Shown piece after piece: positions 9,001 to 16,976 of a stretch of DNA of 64,000 bases (position 1 is its first letter; each line of letters starts with the position of its first letter). The notes beneath the pieces were generated by a model, which saw only the letters and a list, made by a program, of their open reading frames with translations, made no database searches and was not told the DNA's origin. Both the position numbers and the translations under genes were made by a program. Source of the DNA: a virus; the IMG/VR virus record IMGVR_UViG_3300025070_000024, positions 1-64,000 of that record; one strand, 5' to 3'.

Positions 9001-11661
9001 CTGATTGTGCAGCCTAATTAACGCAATGCGGTCTTCACTAAGCTCAAACAGACTAGCGACAACGTCTTGAATCTCAGGCACATTCAACTCTGTGTCTACC
9101 AGAGAAATAGCATCCAAAGCTTCGTGCATGTCCACGAGAGCATTGATACGCGCTACCTGTTCGTCTCTATTAAAATTATATTCTCCCTCAATAGCTCCCC
9201 TAGACATAAAGGCTTGAGTTAGGCTTTCTTCTTGCTCTCTAAGACGTTCTAACTCTTGCTCAGCTTCTTGAGTTTCTTGTTGTCTAGCTGCAGCTTTCTC
9301 TGCATTAATATTCTTAATAATCTTACGCTCAAGCTTTGTCTGCAGACCTTTTTCGATTCTGCGAATTTTCTCACGTAAAGCAGACATCTTTTCGATGTCT
9401 TGCATACTGATATTTAAATAATGCTGTATGCGCTGACCGCTAAGAATAGTGTCTGCATTAAGAGTTTTAATATTGTCGGCTAACGTCTGGGCTAATTTCT
9501 TTTCGCGTACATCGTATGCTTCTATATTGTACAATGTGTTTGCAATAGCCGTGTTTACTTCGGGGTCGCGCCCGCGATAAATCTCCTGGCTTCGTTCAAA
9601 AGCTGTCTTTGCAGCCTTCATTTGGTTTTCGTAAGTCTCGTAGACTTCAATTTTCCGTGCCAAGACCTCCTGATCAGACATAGAGTCTCCATCTTTACCT
9701 AGCAACTGCCGGTAATCGTCCGCAGTCATGTCATCTAGGATAGACTTAGCTTCTACTAAAGCATCATCATACCTGCCTGTAATAATTTTACTTGCTGCAT
9801 GACTAAATATTTGGTTTTGCTCAATGTCTTTCATGCGCTTGAAGTCTCCAGCTAAAGCTGCAGCATCCATATCGCGTTGAAGACCATTCTGCACTACACT
9901 ATTCTCTACTTCTGCGCGTAAAGTCTCAAGAACACCTCCGTCTTTTTCATGCAGATCTAAGATGCGCTGCATCTTTTCATCTCTCTCTAAAATTCCTTTT
10001 CGAACATCTTGGTAACCGCCTAAAAGCCGTAGCTTATAAACGTCTTTTTTCCCATCTTGGCTTTTTACTTTAGCTGCCCAAGGTGCTCCCATTATACCTA
10101 AGAGCATACCAATACCTACCTCTTTAAGTCCTTCTTTTGTACCGTATGAACCTTGAAAGCCAACGCTCAAGTTGTCCATAAAGTTGACAGTCTGAGTTTG
10201 GTTTTCTTCGTCGTACTTGTGCCGCAAGTAATCTTTTGTGCTTCGAGCAATTACACCTTGCAAACCTTCCTCTACAACACCTTCATACGCACCCCTACGC
10301 AAAATAGCTGTACCACGAGCTAGCTTACCCATATTAGTAGCTTTACCAAAGCCCAAAGTATTCAAGTCAAATGACCCTCTACTTTCTATATACTTAGGTA
10401 GAGCAGATTTGTCAACTCCTAGCCTCCGCGCTAACCGTGTTTGTTGGGAGGTACTCATTTTATTTACGTCCCTAAGACGTGTCCGAAACATTTGTCCCCG
10501 CATACGAGTACCAAATATTTTTGGAAACATCACCATATTACTGACTCCAACTAAAGCAAAGTTTGCCAAGAATGCCGCATTTGTATGAGGCTCATATTGC
10601 TCTCGTACAGCCTGTTCTTTTTCATCTGTAAATGATCCAGCACCGTACCGAGATTCGTACTCTCTACGCTCTTCTTCTACAGCTTCATTCAAGGTATGCC
10701 TAGCTTCCATAGAAGCCTCCATACCAGCTCCTGTAAACCACTGGCGAGCTACGCGACCATACGTATTGTAGCGCATCGCTTTATTTACCTGAGAAGATGC
10801 TGAGGTAATTCCTCCTGCAGCAGCTACTCTAGTAGCATCATCTCCTAAAGCACTAATTCCTCTCGCTACTTCATCTACATATTTACCGCTAATGACTCTG
10901 CGACCGCCATTAGCAATGTTTTTCATAATACGTGAACCCCTAGCAACTAAACCAGCTGTTGCTGCGGCTTGAATTCCTGCGGCGCCACCGCCTGTACCAA
11001 CGGTAACTGCACTCAAAATTGCTTCTGTTGCAACAGCACCAACTAAGAAAGACAGACCTCCAAAAAGATCATTGAAAATAAAATTAGCTCCTTGTTTTAT
11101 GCCTCCTTGGTCACCGCCTGTTTTTACTTCAAATGTCTTACCCCAATATTCCTCAGCACGATCAAGTGCATTGGTTACAGAGTTGTCGTAAAACTTAGAA
11201 AACTCTTGATTAGCAATTGCAGAACCCAATCCATAAAAAGTTCCGCCAATACCCTGACCTATATTTAAAACAGTGTCTCCAGCAAATTGCACAGACCCGT
11301 TAAATATCTTCTCAAATACTCCTTGAGCTTCTTGAGATTTGTCATACAGACGTGCAGGGTCATCAAAGGTCTCGCCTTGATCTAGACCGGTCACAAATGT
11401 GCGGTCCATCAAAGGGTCAAGATCCATTCCTAAATAACCATCTTGGTTATTCTGAATACGAAGACGAAGATCTTTATCTAAATACCCTAAGTCAGAAAAA
11501 TCAACTCCTTTAGCAACAACGTTTCCAGCTTGATACTCTTCCGCTCGAAGCTCTCGGTCAGTTTTTTGTACTGTACTAGGCTGACCTGTCAAAGCTTCAT
11601 CAACTTCTTCCGGCTTTGCATTCGTCAGCGGAATAAGCTTGTCGTTTAAATTTTCCTCCAT
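1..11661 (-). CDS. Giant virion RNA polymerase / ejection fusion protein (3' end outside window)
   Basis: One open frame of 3,887 codons runs from ATG 11661 off the window edge. The first ~350 residues hold hydrophobic Gly/Ala-rich stretches like phage internal virion proteins; about 550-930 is charged and helical, likely coiled coil. Acidic Ser/Thr-rich linkers lie at about 928-1047, 1508-1607 and 3735-3870. In between is a crAss-type RNA polymerase core: a beta-like part with YIKSAEF (Lys about 2592) and SAYKVG, then RLPTQAKASSSSFRVVGF, IIVPKELV and GQDYDIDKLF, whose Asp residues 2953, 2955 and 2957 would hold the catalytic Mg. In Crassvirales such polymerases are packaged and injected for early transcription. 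Fusion to an ejection-like N-terminus in a single frame is unusual in length. The gene starts 4 bases after the upstream cargo gene, so it is probably the last gene of the late operon. RNA polymerase identity is confident; roles of the flanking parts are inferred. Confidence 0.88.
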   Translation of the reverse strand, partial: MEENLNDKLIPLTNAKPEEVDEALTGQPSTVQKTDRELRAEEYQAGNVVAKGVDFSDLGYLDKDLRLRIQNNQDGYLGMDLDPLMDRTFVTGLDQGETFDDPARLYDKSQEAQGVFEKIFNGSVQFAGDTVLNIGQGIGGTFYGLGSAIANQEFSKFYDNSVTNALDRAEEYWGKTFEVKTGGDQGGIKQGANFIFNDLFGGLSFLVGAVATEAILSAVTVGTGGGAAGIQAAATAGLVARGSRIMKNIANGGRRVISGKYVDEVARGISALGDDATRVAAAGGITSASSQVNKAMRYNTYGRVARQWFTGAGMEASMEARHTLNEAVEEERREYESRYGAGSFTDEKEQAVREQYEPHTNAAFLANFALVGVSNMVMFPKIFGTRMRGQMFRTRLRDVNKMSTSQQTRLARRLGVDKSALPKYIESRGSFDLNTLGFGKATNMGKLARGTAILRRGAYEGVVEEGLQGVIARSTKDYLRHKYDEENQTQTVNFMDNLSVGFQGSYGTKEGLKEVGIGMLLGIMGAPWAAKVKSQDGKKDVYKLRLLGGYQDVRKGILERDEKMQRILDLHEKDGGVLETLRAEVENSVVQNGLQRDMDAAALAGDFKRMKDIEQNQIFSHAASKIITGRYDDALVEAKSILDDMTADDYRQLLGKDGDSMSDQEVLARKIEVYETYENQMKAAKTAFERSQEIYRGRDPEVNTAIANTLYNIEAYDVREKKLAQTLADNIKTLNADTILSGQRIQHYLNISMQDIEKMSALREKIRRIEKGLQTKLERKIIKNINAEKAAARQQETQEAEQELERLREQEESLTQAFMSRGAIEGEYNFNRDEQVARINALVDMHEALDAISLVDTELNVPEIQDVVASLFELSEDRIALIRLHNQLLEDGGLANYIASIEGVITAGAEINKALKKRAENNEDNASDINSEKFQVTDEDDDVITEDIDESINEDPNYYDDADNSKAEAEAAAEADSDSGSEFSEEDYEQAEESSDGKLTEDDSVKKFQPPPSSETETSTNSENDPAPQKEVVPEDKATPSNVTSTGKLWLDIEVEGKLKPDVTDVQKHLALNGSEGLIFRAIQINGNEVEIVVESVKGNLPTFPGGNKLMSIGVSNFENVFGEGSLALANSDAGYTFSLEIESYGSGVLMHYLDKEGKIKGGPQIVGDVLTDPKNQLIEVVYSVRDSENATTFFSALTGKDISNSSNEEIKTFLAENTKTRSGLRTGSHYAIVRDSRTQNLTFAAIKGNSIGIASSRFILRALQTLNIASGAQTKEQHQMSDQEYDHNVRQLEEHFDIDFGQEGFDLAKQINKVIRSISGVNAFKDVSEIREGQKNAKTNQIQIFPSNNKKGAQLVVYKAGIDPMQLLLDGQGNPRVDAKNKPYRVKSSWKSDTTSKEGRSDFLRLLGGIRHSSTLEQRSLLKSAGKVMSQLEFGSTLYEDGTTAQGLKVEPLESYEFIANNFLFGSYIDTRKANRGDRGPLEIIDPITGERKVYANRVKQMNIVPVGADIAPIPSSSSEQDTEGDTESTPSSTSDDSFFNTDTEGDTEYDDSELQGGAIDPSVNTGSNEDSGSAYDDIDFDDDDDGGLYSPSARTETTDEDSISFSPRGSESKAKLSPMDRAGKNMRVSGLTVKETEEAINIIVGLAARLVQVHSVTKRRNQAMTLGSLKRNVYRVLIGTNKRPSPIKQVFNQLPEADQKKIQIFLKNSNAGTSKKEVGYSLMFDQAFFLAAQRLVLGTHGLLKLGAQNLNELSEAYDGLTDLTEESYDRADLSMKEFEDKFSFTVDPKATQGVLLRRQLMAIRHTHTDSNTKTFLGLRKYIDHNTISGILNQELAGIKPNFRDVKEKLEKSVAQYPYVKDILKSMDIKTLDVKDPFYNQKLNTMLQLRQQFVVFASKDAVTYLSTKHNINQGAFGTVYLFSSNERNMGVHALQNFLSKLVTNGFYNYTKGVPEINKKKFQSFVAELDAITETEDSTKTKADLISQLFERELKMTIPAHLFTSEVPGMEDIEAELGIGNSKMDPVSAFGHLRYVMRSVATGQVSKTTNIMSLPQTMQFKKFFMLSATQGDDLIQNTSKDAAGNLRWHYVMPKLLSDKIKSIKNLTDEEIEEASVYLQKNLLYQMSGDSALMASKLKVDYYDAHSKLRSSMNPREWLKMSPGDRKLAQLILYGNDNTYIQRNGKKIMLSRFTLPTIADKETMPVIQVASASVQVNNRILLNGVSKKDMPIQDLRIEHFINTRNYYKDNIKSLVDQELTRINNIEEENFSELPTEAQRQANKIIMFPELNVLLDKHPLSSMKGSGDRAAFHKDAEVIITAALNRDMQEGLTQMHHSGIFDLYEKTGPDGTVFTDSEGNEIPRIRQEGAISTLRFFNKAHLLAKGDVTGKSSQEFIANHLGLEADNNIPAKQMFLAYHAKFVAESRAVRAHTVQAVTGDVGVYWKKDVNSTLKNMQKRLAALIAPGTVVPSITKEDIPNTPGVDSMGNTVVKRILIKDFKTDASNIAELKKLLPNSELSAYLNIETTDAAEYITPRERLLNLLAEGKISRKQFSGLLAKAESGQTLEKEEMGYFRPGKPVAAGDHGTHHFYIKSAEFVLLPSDIQGTSLMNLYDFMVATNVGRATHESAYKVGRRANTAIDIYEDDGSVRKFTVEEIEDVAENLTGKRYDQDRSTFKIQQQVPVKTKLETVHGTQISRLFDVGLQNETGFDEYGVFKAFRKDGKLRGKNLKVIYNNARGIENQAKKVAFYKKYGVGTPEYKVKMAARLREEGANRGYGMNEMAALHFDPDTQVFSVPLWGTASAQRIDSLLISIVESEVIKPRTLGFSGPIAPEIGYAFEELSKAQKSSISWVTNSEGQPIWKGNSLETTTKAKPYDEIILPWKFKADLGKFQDENGNIDINRIDSQLLDVFGYRLPTQAKASSSSFRVVGFSGPEVGDRIIVPKELVGRIGQDYDIDKLFTLMFDHELSDTEVDKPRLVKKASLSKSEVESYTDKELLNESLEAMDVEALEELISRARNTQIDVYHSSHRNTSEKVRKIIHEPIGDGYAEDLAEIVNAKGDLILDPMGVSYNDFTTADASAGATALGVFAVQGSLHAVINSNQLDIYLAQGNYMDVVEIGQSKGQSLMRKGQAISKAAWAKLGKDEILDDSFILLDKETKAGTVTKQFNRMMNHALDNQNNGLLGDLRISRETYPLWSMLTHHGYNQETIELIVSSSAIKNVVEVSKSRSAMTNGNYFELPKYLSNEVKIRRTEILQGFSTEKFDTLEGKELEVAISKASKEYTKWRRSNKVNFAVNKEWLVADFKGQELEERERQVYELGLLELFLKTINQGKRLAKFSDTLRRDSVFPAHRQELNMMIQDTTVYYYPIRGMNGLLNLPGEDSMAKSNGIAFGDWNKVLTLANASLKAKNKYGAKSKQYKESEGALNAFKQAEMERLRTQILQNTHPGQLADLVMNLKADGVFSLSEEHVDRTRMYDTALAYFQEQTQSVTKMHSWLRGLRSYHFARLAEKIDGSRNAREIRNSLLVDPDTNLASQITQAKKDFPSLEKNPFLKHLILNVDTSAHGYYTVEFTGDRNLNVTSQEILAGMHDLLTHKEKQVRELGKSVVLYSLVTGGGLGSRSFSKYVLAEYLEENGIRQELMNAVDKDSVFWNTEAHRQIVMHNHTLIPRAPEFGQDVVRTQEEDPTERTVIEIGFKNGSPEASQSDRDATLNFGFFRDKKSNRPHEIGKWLRTELVDGVPWDYYEAIQLQGIKGNFLHKEYSSYAQDEEGNSTGFTSEIEIERVKPSEENEDYSDNEGFSEADFDDAEEFDDGDPFGSGTDTNGTTTVEDNPAVEKAFGTEGDDKTTDSLITGTEAADYDNMDFDDDGDGSLFSASPRTRVVVPV

Positions 11662-11665
11662 GTGA

Positions 11666-13288
11666 TTAGTTTTGACCGGTAGCGTAAGTATAGTACAGCT
11701 TACCAATGATATTTCTCATCTCCGATTCACTCATTGCTTGAATAGGAATCTGTCGTCCATCTAAAATAGTTCGGACATTACGTCGACCTATCTTTGACTT
11801 CAAGTTGTACTTACCTTCATCTCTACCTTCTAAAATTCTTTCTACATATACTCCTGTAGGGCGATTGTCATTGGTAGACAAGACTAACCCAGGAACATCG
11901 TGAAATTGATACTGATCAACCTCATCGATATTTTTCATCCAAGTACCTAAATATGGGTCTCTCATCATACTAAGTATTGGATATGCCATTTTACGGGATT
12001 CAAAATTATTATTATTCATGCCCTGTTGAAGCATAAAGTCATCCATACTTTGATTTGCGAACGTTGCATAATCAGCAGGGGACATCGAGATATACCCTAC
12101 CTGTTCGCTGTTTTGCGTAGCATCGCCTGCCTTACTATTATTCATTGTAACCCGTACAATAGGCTCTCCATTGATAGGATTAATAGCAGGCGTTAAATGA
12201 GCACCTACAATTTGACCTTCATCTACAGTAGTACGTTGCTTAGTAGAGAACTTCGATCCCATAGGTATATACTCTAAGTTTGCATCACCTGAAATCATAT
12301 TGACTAAAGTCCTTTCTAAGCCGTCTCCAGGAGCATTAGTAAAATACGTAGGAATAGAAATGTCATCTGCATCAGATCCTTCTGTCACTATTGACTCATA
12401 GTTACCTGTAACATCAGGACTTCCCGCATCATTCAGATACGCATACCTTGGATCTTTAAGCCGAGTACTGTTAGAACCGCTATTGTATTTACCTACGCGA
12501 GACTCCCCAGCAGCTTTGAGTGCATTTTTAACTGCCTCTACAACTTTTGGTTGTTGTGTCTCGGGATCTAAGCGCAAGAAAGGTTTTTCAAACATGCTGC
12601 GAGCCATATCATTGATATGTATTCTCCCTGCCTGTGTACCTATCCACATATCATAGCCTTCATCCTCAATGAAATCTCGGACACCTGCACGAGTTTGGGT
12701 TACCTCCAGTCTCGGAGTAAACATTTTCTGCATCTCAGTGGTGTAGTTAGGACGAGCTGTAGGCACACCATTAAGTCGATTCATCTCTCCGTTAGGTCCG
12801 ATACTACTGAAGCCGTCTTTATAGTAGTCTCCTGAAAAAGTTACATTTTCTGCCCCTAACTCAGATACCATTTTGTTGTACATGGTCTGCTGCTCCTCTC
12901 CCATAGCCATCTGTTTCTTGATGTGCATATAGTTAGGATTACCAGTTATGTTTCTAGCTAAGTCTCGGACTTGTCTCACTCTATTGTGAAAGTCGTTTTT
13001 AGTACTAGCATCGGTAATGACATTTTTTACTTGGTCATACATGCCCTGCAAGTACACTCGATCATCATCACTAGCATTAGCCACGTCTTTAGCTAACATC
13101 TCTTGCATAGTGCTCAAAGAGTTTTGGCCTTCATAATAAGCTTTGTCCATTCTATTAAATAGATTGCCTATTGCTTCATTAGGAATACTTCCAAAGCTCC
13201 CAGGCTGGTATTGGTTTGCCAATACTGCGCCTAAAGCATTTGCAGGAATAAAAGACCTATTGCTTTGAGTCGTACTTTTTTTAGCCAT
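11666..13288 (-). CDS. Probable cargo / internal virion protein (540 aa)
   Basis: A 540-residue soluble protein with no signal peptide or membrane span. It lies between two large cargo-type genes, 4 bases upstream of the giant RNA polymerase gene and 4 bases after the GH19-containing gene. The N-terminal third is helical and rich in Gln, Met and Asn; the rest is mixed alpha/beta with no motif I recognise. In crAss-like phages the genes just before the RNA polymerase encode proteins stored in the capsid or tail and ejected with DNA. That assignment rests on position and size, not on a catalytic signature. Confidence 0.6.
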   Translation of the reverse strand: MAKKSTTQSNRSFIPANALGAVLANQYQPGSFGSIPNEAIGNLFNRMDKAYYEGQNSLSTMQEMLAKDVANASDDDRVYLQGMYDQVKNVITDASTKNDFHNRVRQVRDLARNITGNPNYMHIKKQMAMGEEQQTMYNKMVSELGAENVTFSGDYYKDGFSSIGPNGEMNRLNGVPTARPNYTTEMQKMFTPRLEVTQTRAGVRDFIEDEGYDMWIGTQAGRIHINDMARSMFEKPFLRLDPETQQPKVVEAVKNALKAAGESRVGKYNSGSNSTRLKDPRYAYLNDAGSPDVTGNYESIVTEGSDADDISIPTYFTNAPGDGLERTLVNMISGDANLEYIPMGSKFSTKQRTTVDEGQIVGAHLTPAINPINGEPIVRVTMNNSKAGDATQNSEQVGYISMSPADYATFANQSMDDFMLQQGMNNNNFESRKMAYPILSMMRDPYLGTWMKNIDEVDQYQFHDVPGLVLSTNDNRPTGVYVERILEGRDEGKYNLKSKIGRRNVRTILDGRQIPIQAMSESEMRNIIGKLYYTYATGQN

Positions 13289-13292
13289 CGAT

Positions 13293-16200
13293 TCAGTTAT
13301 TTGTCTTCTCTTCCTCTAATCCCTGCATCTGGTTAGGGAGCATGGTAGCTGCATCATAGGGTCGCCCCATTGCTTGAATTTTAGCTACGTATTGAGGTGA
13401 AAGAACGTTTTGAATATAATCTTGTGCAAAGCTACCAACGTTTCTTGCACCTTGAGCAGAGTTTGTTCCCAGAAGAATTTCTTTCTGGTTGTTAAACTGA
13501 GTCACATCATTATTGTACTGGTTCCGCAAAGCATTATTTGCCGATCTAGCTTGGGTAGCTAAGTTCTCGTATTGTGCTTGCGCTCGTTGTCGCATTAGGT
13601 TGTCTGATGAACGCAATCTAGCATCTTGCTTAAATCGCTGAGCTAAAGCTGCCTGTTGATTAGACATACCTGAAGCCGTAGCAGGACTACTTTGCATTAC
13701 TGCACGAGCAGCATCACGATTGTCTTGAAGACTCTGACCTATATTACTCTGATAATTAAACTTAGGAATAACTGTAGTGCTAGGAGATGCAGGAGCCTGC
13801 ATATTCTCAATAGCCTTACGCATATCCCTTGTAGCTTTCATATTAGCAGCTAAAGGAACTATGCTCAAAGGAGTTTTAAAGTCTGGAATTTGTTCAGGGG
13901 CGGCTGGATCTGCTACTTCCCCATCTTCATACTCTGCACCAGAAGCGCCCTGCGTACCGCCAGTACCTTCACCGTCTGTACCAGTATCTCCATCACCTTG
14001 ACCACCTGTTTCTCCTTGTGCTAATTCTTCTTGTGCTAATGCTTCTTGATACTCTTCTTCAGACATTCCTGGTTCTCTTTGAACTGCCCTTCTTTCATTA
14101 GGAAACTGTCGAGCATCAAAATCAGGGAGCAGAGCTGCATTAGCTAAACCTGTGGCTAAGCCATTGTTTATTCCAAAAGCATTACCAAAAGTAGATACTG
14201 GCCTATTGCCAAAGAACTTAGGTGTTAAGACAGAGTGCGGAACATCCATTGTGCCTCCAGAAAACGGAAGAGGCTGACTACCACCAAAGTATGTAGAAGG
14301 TCTACCGACAGCACCACTTTGTCGTGCTAAGCCAGTATTTGCATTTCTTACAGACAATCCTCCCGGTTGCGCATACCGCTGCAAACCAGTTACTTGCGGA
14401 GTAAAGCCTCGTCCTGTACCCATAACACCTCCTCCAGGAATCAAAGTCTGTCCAGGTCTTAAAACACCTCCTGTCTTTCCAGCAAATTGACCTAATGCAT
14501 TACGAGACTGACCCGCACCAATACCCGTAAACACTCCTTGACCAGCACCTAAGTTATTTAAAGGTGCTTGATTAGGAAGAACTAGTCGATTACCTCCAAA
14601 CTGACCTAGCGCATTTCTAGTCTGTTGACTAGCCAAATACTCTTTAGCCTTAGGACCATACCCAGTAAACTTTGCAGCTCCTGCAACTTTAGGAGTAAAC
14701 CCACTTGATGCCGTAGCTTGAAAAGTAACTGGCTGTCCAGCTGCTGCAGTACCTGGCTTAAAAGTAAATCCCCGTCCAGGCTTACCTCCAGCTACTATAT
14801 TTCCACTAGTCCCAATCTGTTTTACATTAGGATTTGCTGCTGAAGCTACTTCTGGAATAGCTCTTTGAGAACTACCTAAAAGAGATGTCTGTGGTTTACT
14901 AGTATTCCAATTAAAAGACCTTGCTCCATCTTCACCAATAATGATTGTTCTAGGAGTCTTACCTACATTTTGTGTACCTCCTTTTACAGCAGTCCTTCGC
15001 CACTCACCCATAGTGGACTTAACTAGCTCTCTTCCTGTTACTGCCGCACCCGTCGCACCTTTTGCACCTTTAACAGCTCGTCCCCCCGGCATTAATAACG
15101 AACCACCTAGACTCTGAGTTGAGGCAGCTAATTGAGCACCGCTTTGGATTTCAGAGTCTTCGGTAGCATAAGATAAATAATCAGAGAAAGGAGTGTATCC
15201 CCCAACTCCTATATGAGATCCGCCTTTTTCATCTGTCCATTTTGTAGTTCCAGGGTTAGCAGCTACTTCAGCAGTTATTTCTTCTATTTTACGTTCATAC
15301 AGTCGTCGAGCTTGAGGGTCTTTTGGAACTGTTTCGTAGCGCATACTAGAGCCTGGAGCGACTCCGCCAATTTGCGATCCTGGTATTAGTCTTCGTTCTG
15401 TTTCAGGCTCAGTTATTCCTCTCTCCTCAGCGATACGCATGACGACGTCTTCAAAACCTCTGCCTGCTCCCGATGCTACACCTTCTCCGTAATGACCAGC
15501 AATATTTGTAAACCCTATACGCTGCGAATGACCGAAGCTGGGGTCAAAAAATCCTGGCCTATTTCCACCATCAGCATATCCTATATCGATATCGCTCATA
15601 TTACTCCCAAGACCGATATCTAACATCTGAGATGTTGTTCGCAGATCTACGCTAGTCTCGTAGGGTATACCTGAACCTCCACGAGCTGTAGCACTAGATA
15701 TGGACTTTTCAGGATTAGCTAAATCAAACTCCCCCTTCTTTACTACATAAGTATTTCCGTCTTTATTCCTAACGTTATAGTCGCCGTAAATATTTTCAGC
15801 ATAAATACTACCTGCATCTGTCTTGCCTGAATTATTTCCGCTGAACGGAACCCTATCAAAATTTAAAACCTCTATATCTTCTCCAATACTTTTCTGTAAT
15901 TCCTCAGGAGTTTTAGCTCTTGGTCCTGATGGAGAAGCTGTGTTTGGCTGCTCAGATGCAACACGCTCTGCTTGTGCTTCTGGAGACAGCATCTCAAACG
16001 GAGTAGTGTCTTCTACTGGCGTAGTAGATGTTTCAGCCTGAGCAGATGTTTCTGAAGGAGTATATTCAGATTGTGCAGAGTTGTACCACTCTTGCATCTT
16101 CGGCATGTTTTCCGTAAACAAAGTGTCTGACGGATCATACGTAACATCCGGACCATCTCCTGCAGTTTTTTTATACGTAGACGTCATTAAAGACTTTGCC

Positions 16201-16976
16201 TGCTCTTCAGTCAAGTCTTGAGTAACATCTATTCCGTATTTAGATAAAGGAGTCCCTTGCCCTTCATAATACCATCCTAATACCTGCGCCCCAATCTTTG
16301 GGTCGGTCGAGACTAGATCAGGATTTTTTACAAGCCTATCATCACCAAAAATTTTCTCACTAGCTGCGGCATACTGAGATTTACCTGTTAGTTGATTTGC
16401 ACCACGACCTCGGTATTTATAGCCATCACCAGGTTCAGTATTTCCTAAAGAATCTCGAGCGTATACGAAATCAAAAAACTTCTGGTCATCAGCCTTAAGC
16501 TTAGTTATCTCACTATCAGACATGTTCTTGAACAAACCTGTCTTCTCGAAAACTTCTTTAATTCGCTTGTTAGAAGTATTCTTATAGCTCTTCTCTTGCT
16601 GAGAAAGCTTTCCTCCGGATTCTTTATGAGTTACAGCAATAGCAGCTAATGCAGCGGAAGGACTATAGTTATAGTCTTTCATAAACATGTCCACTAAAAG
16701 ACTTTGATCGTCGGTAATAGTGTCGCCCCCGTCACCATACTTAGGCACAGTAGAACCGCCGTAATTCATTGCCGGTGTCTGAGCTTCTTTGCCTAGGCGC
16801 ATCTCTTCATTCTTTGCCTTCAACGCATTCAAAGCTTTCATACCCTTTTGCAGGTTAAGCTTAGCTGCATTCGCCATCGGACCTACAGGATAACGCGACA
16901 AAGTGTCCTCCTGCTTTTTAATAAAGCGACTGATTTCAGCTGCAATAGTTGCAGGAGTTTGTTTTTTCTTTCTCAT
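13293..16976 (-). CDS. Cargo protein with GH19-like peptidoglycan hydrolase domain (1,227 aa)
   Basis: Residues 1-65 are a basic helical leader. About 85-250 matches glycoside hydrolase family 19 (chitinase/endolysin): THKESGGKLSQQEKSY with a likely catalytic Glu119 and second acid near Glu128, a GNTEPGDGYKYRGRG segment and the QLTGKSQY signature (195-202). The domain probably cuts cell-wall glycan during DNA entry. The rest, about 300-1,000, is Gly/Ala/Ser/Thr-rich and low in complexity, with a duplicated RNALGQF motif and repeated GRGFT motifs; an acidic Gly/Glu stretch (about 1,000-1,045) and a helical Gln/Asn-rich tail follow. The start overlaps the previous gene's stop by 4 bases (ATGA), which suggests coupled translation. 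The hydrolase fold is fairly clear; exact substrate is unknown, and a role in lysis as well as entry is possible. Confidence 0.72.
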   Translation of the reverse strand: MRKKKQTPATIAAEISRFIKKQEDTLSRYPVGPMANAAKLNLQKGMKALNALKAKNEEMRLGKEAQTPAMNYGGSTVPKYGDGGDTITDDQSLLVDMFMKDYNYSPSAALAAIAVTHKESGGKLSQQEKSYKNTSNKRIKEVFEKTGLFKNMSDSEITKLKADDQKFFDFVYARDSLGNTEPGDGYKYRGRGANQLTGKSQYAAASEKIFGDDRLVKNPDLVSTDPKIGAQVLGWYYEGQGTPLSKYGIDVTQDLTEEQAKSLMTSTYKKTAGDGPDVTYDPSDTLFTENMPKMQEWYNSAQSEYTPSETSAQAETSTTPVEDTTPFEMLSPEAQAERVASEQPNTASPSGPRAKTPEELQKSIGEDIEVLNFDRVPFSGNNSGKTDAGSIYAENIYGDYNVRNKDGNTYVVKKGEFDLANPEKSISSATARGGSGIPYETSVDLRTTSQMLDIGLGSNMSDIDIGYADGGNRPGFFDPSFGHSQRIGFTNIAGHYGEGVASGAGRGFEDVVMRIAEERGITEPETERRLIPGSQIGGVAPGSSMRYETVPKDPQARRLYERKIEEITAEVAANPGTTKWTDEKGGSHIGVGGYTPFSDYLSYATEDSEIQSGAQLAASTQSLGGSLLMPGGRAVKGAKGATGAAVTGRELVKSTMGEWRRTAVKGGTQNVGKTPRTIIIGEDGARSFNWNTSKPQTSLLGSSQRAIPEVASAANPNVKQIGTSGNIVAGGKPGRGFTFKPGTAAAGQPVTFQATASSGFTPKVAGAAKFTGYGPKAKEYLASQQTRNALGQFGGNRLVLPNQAPLNNLGAGQGVFTGIGAGQSRNALGQFAGKTGGVLRPGQTLIPGGGVMGTGRGFTPQVTGLQRYAQPGGLSVRNANTGLARQSGAVGRPSTYFGGSQPLPFSGGTMDVPHSVLTPKFFGNRPVSTFGNAFGINNGLATGLANAALLPDFDARQFPNERRAVQREPGMSEEEYQEALAQEELAQGETGGQGDGDTGTDGEGTGGTQGASGAEYEDGEVADPAAPEQIPDFKTPLSIVPLAANMKATRDMRKAIENMQAPASPSTTVIPKFNYQSNIGQSLQDNRDAARAVMQSSPATASGMSNQQAALAQRFKQDARLRSSDNLMRQRAQAQYENLATQARSANNALRNQYNNDVTQFNNQKEILLGTNSAQGARNVGSFAQDYIQNVLSPQYVAKIQAMGRPYDAATMLPNQMQGLEEEKTNN

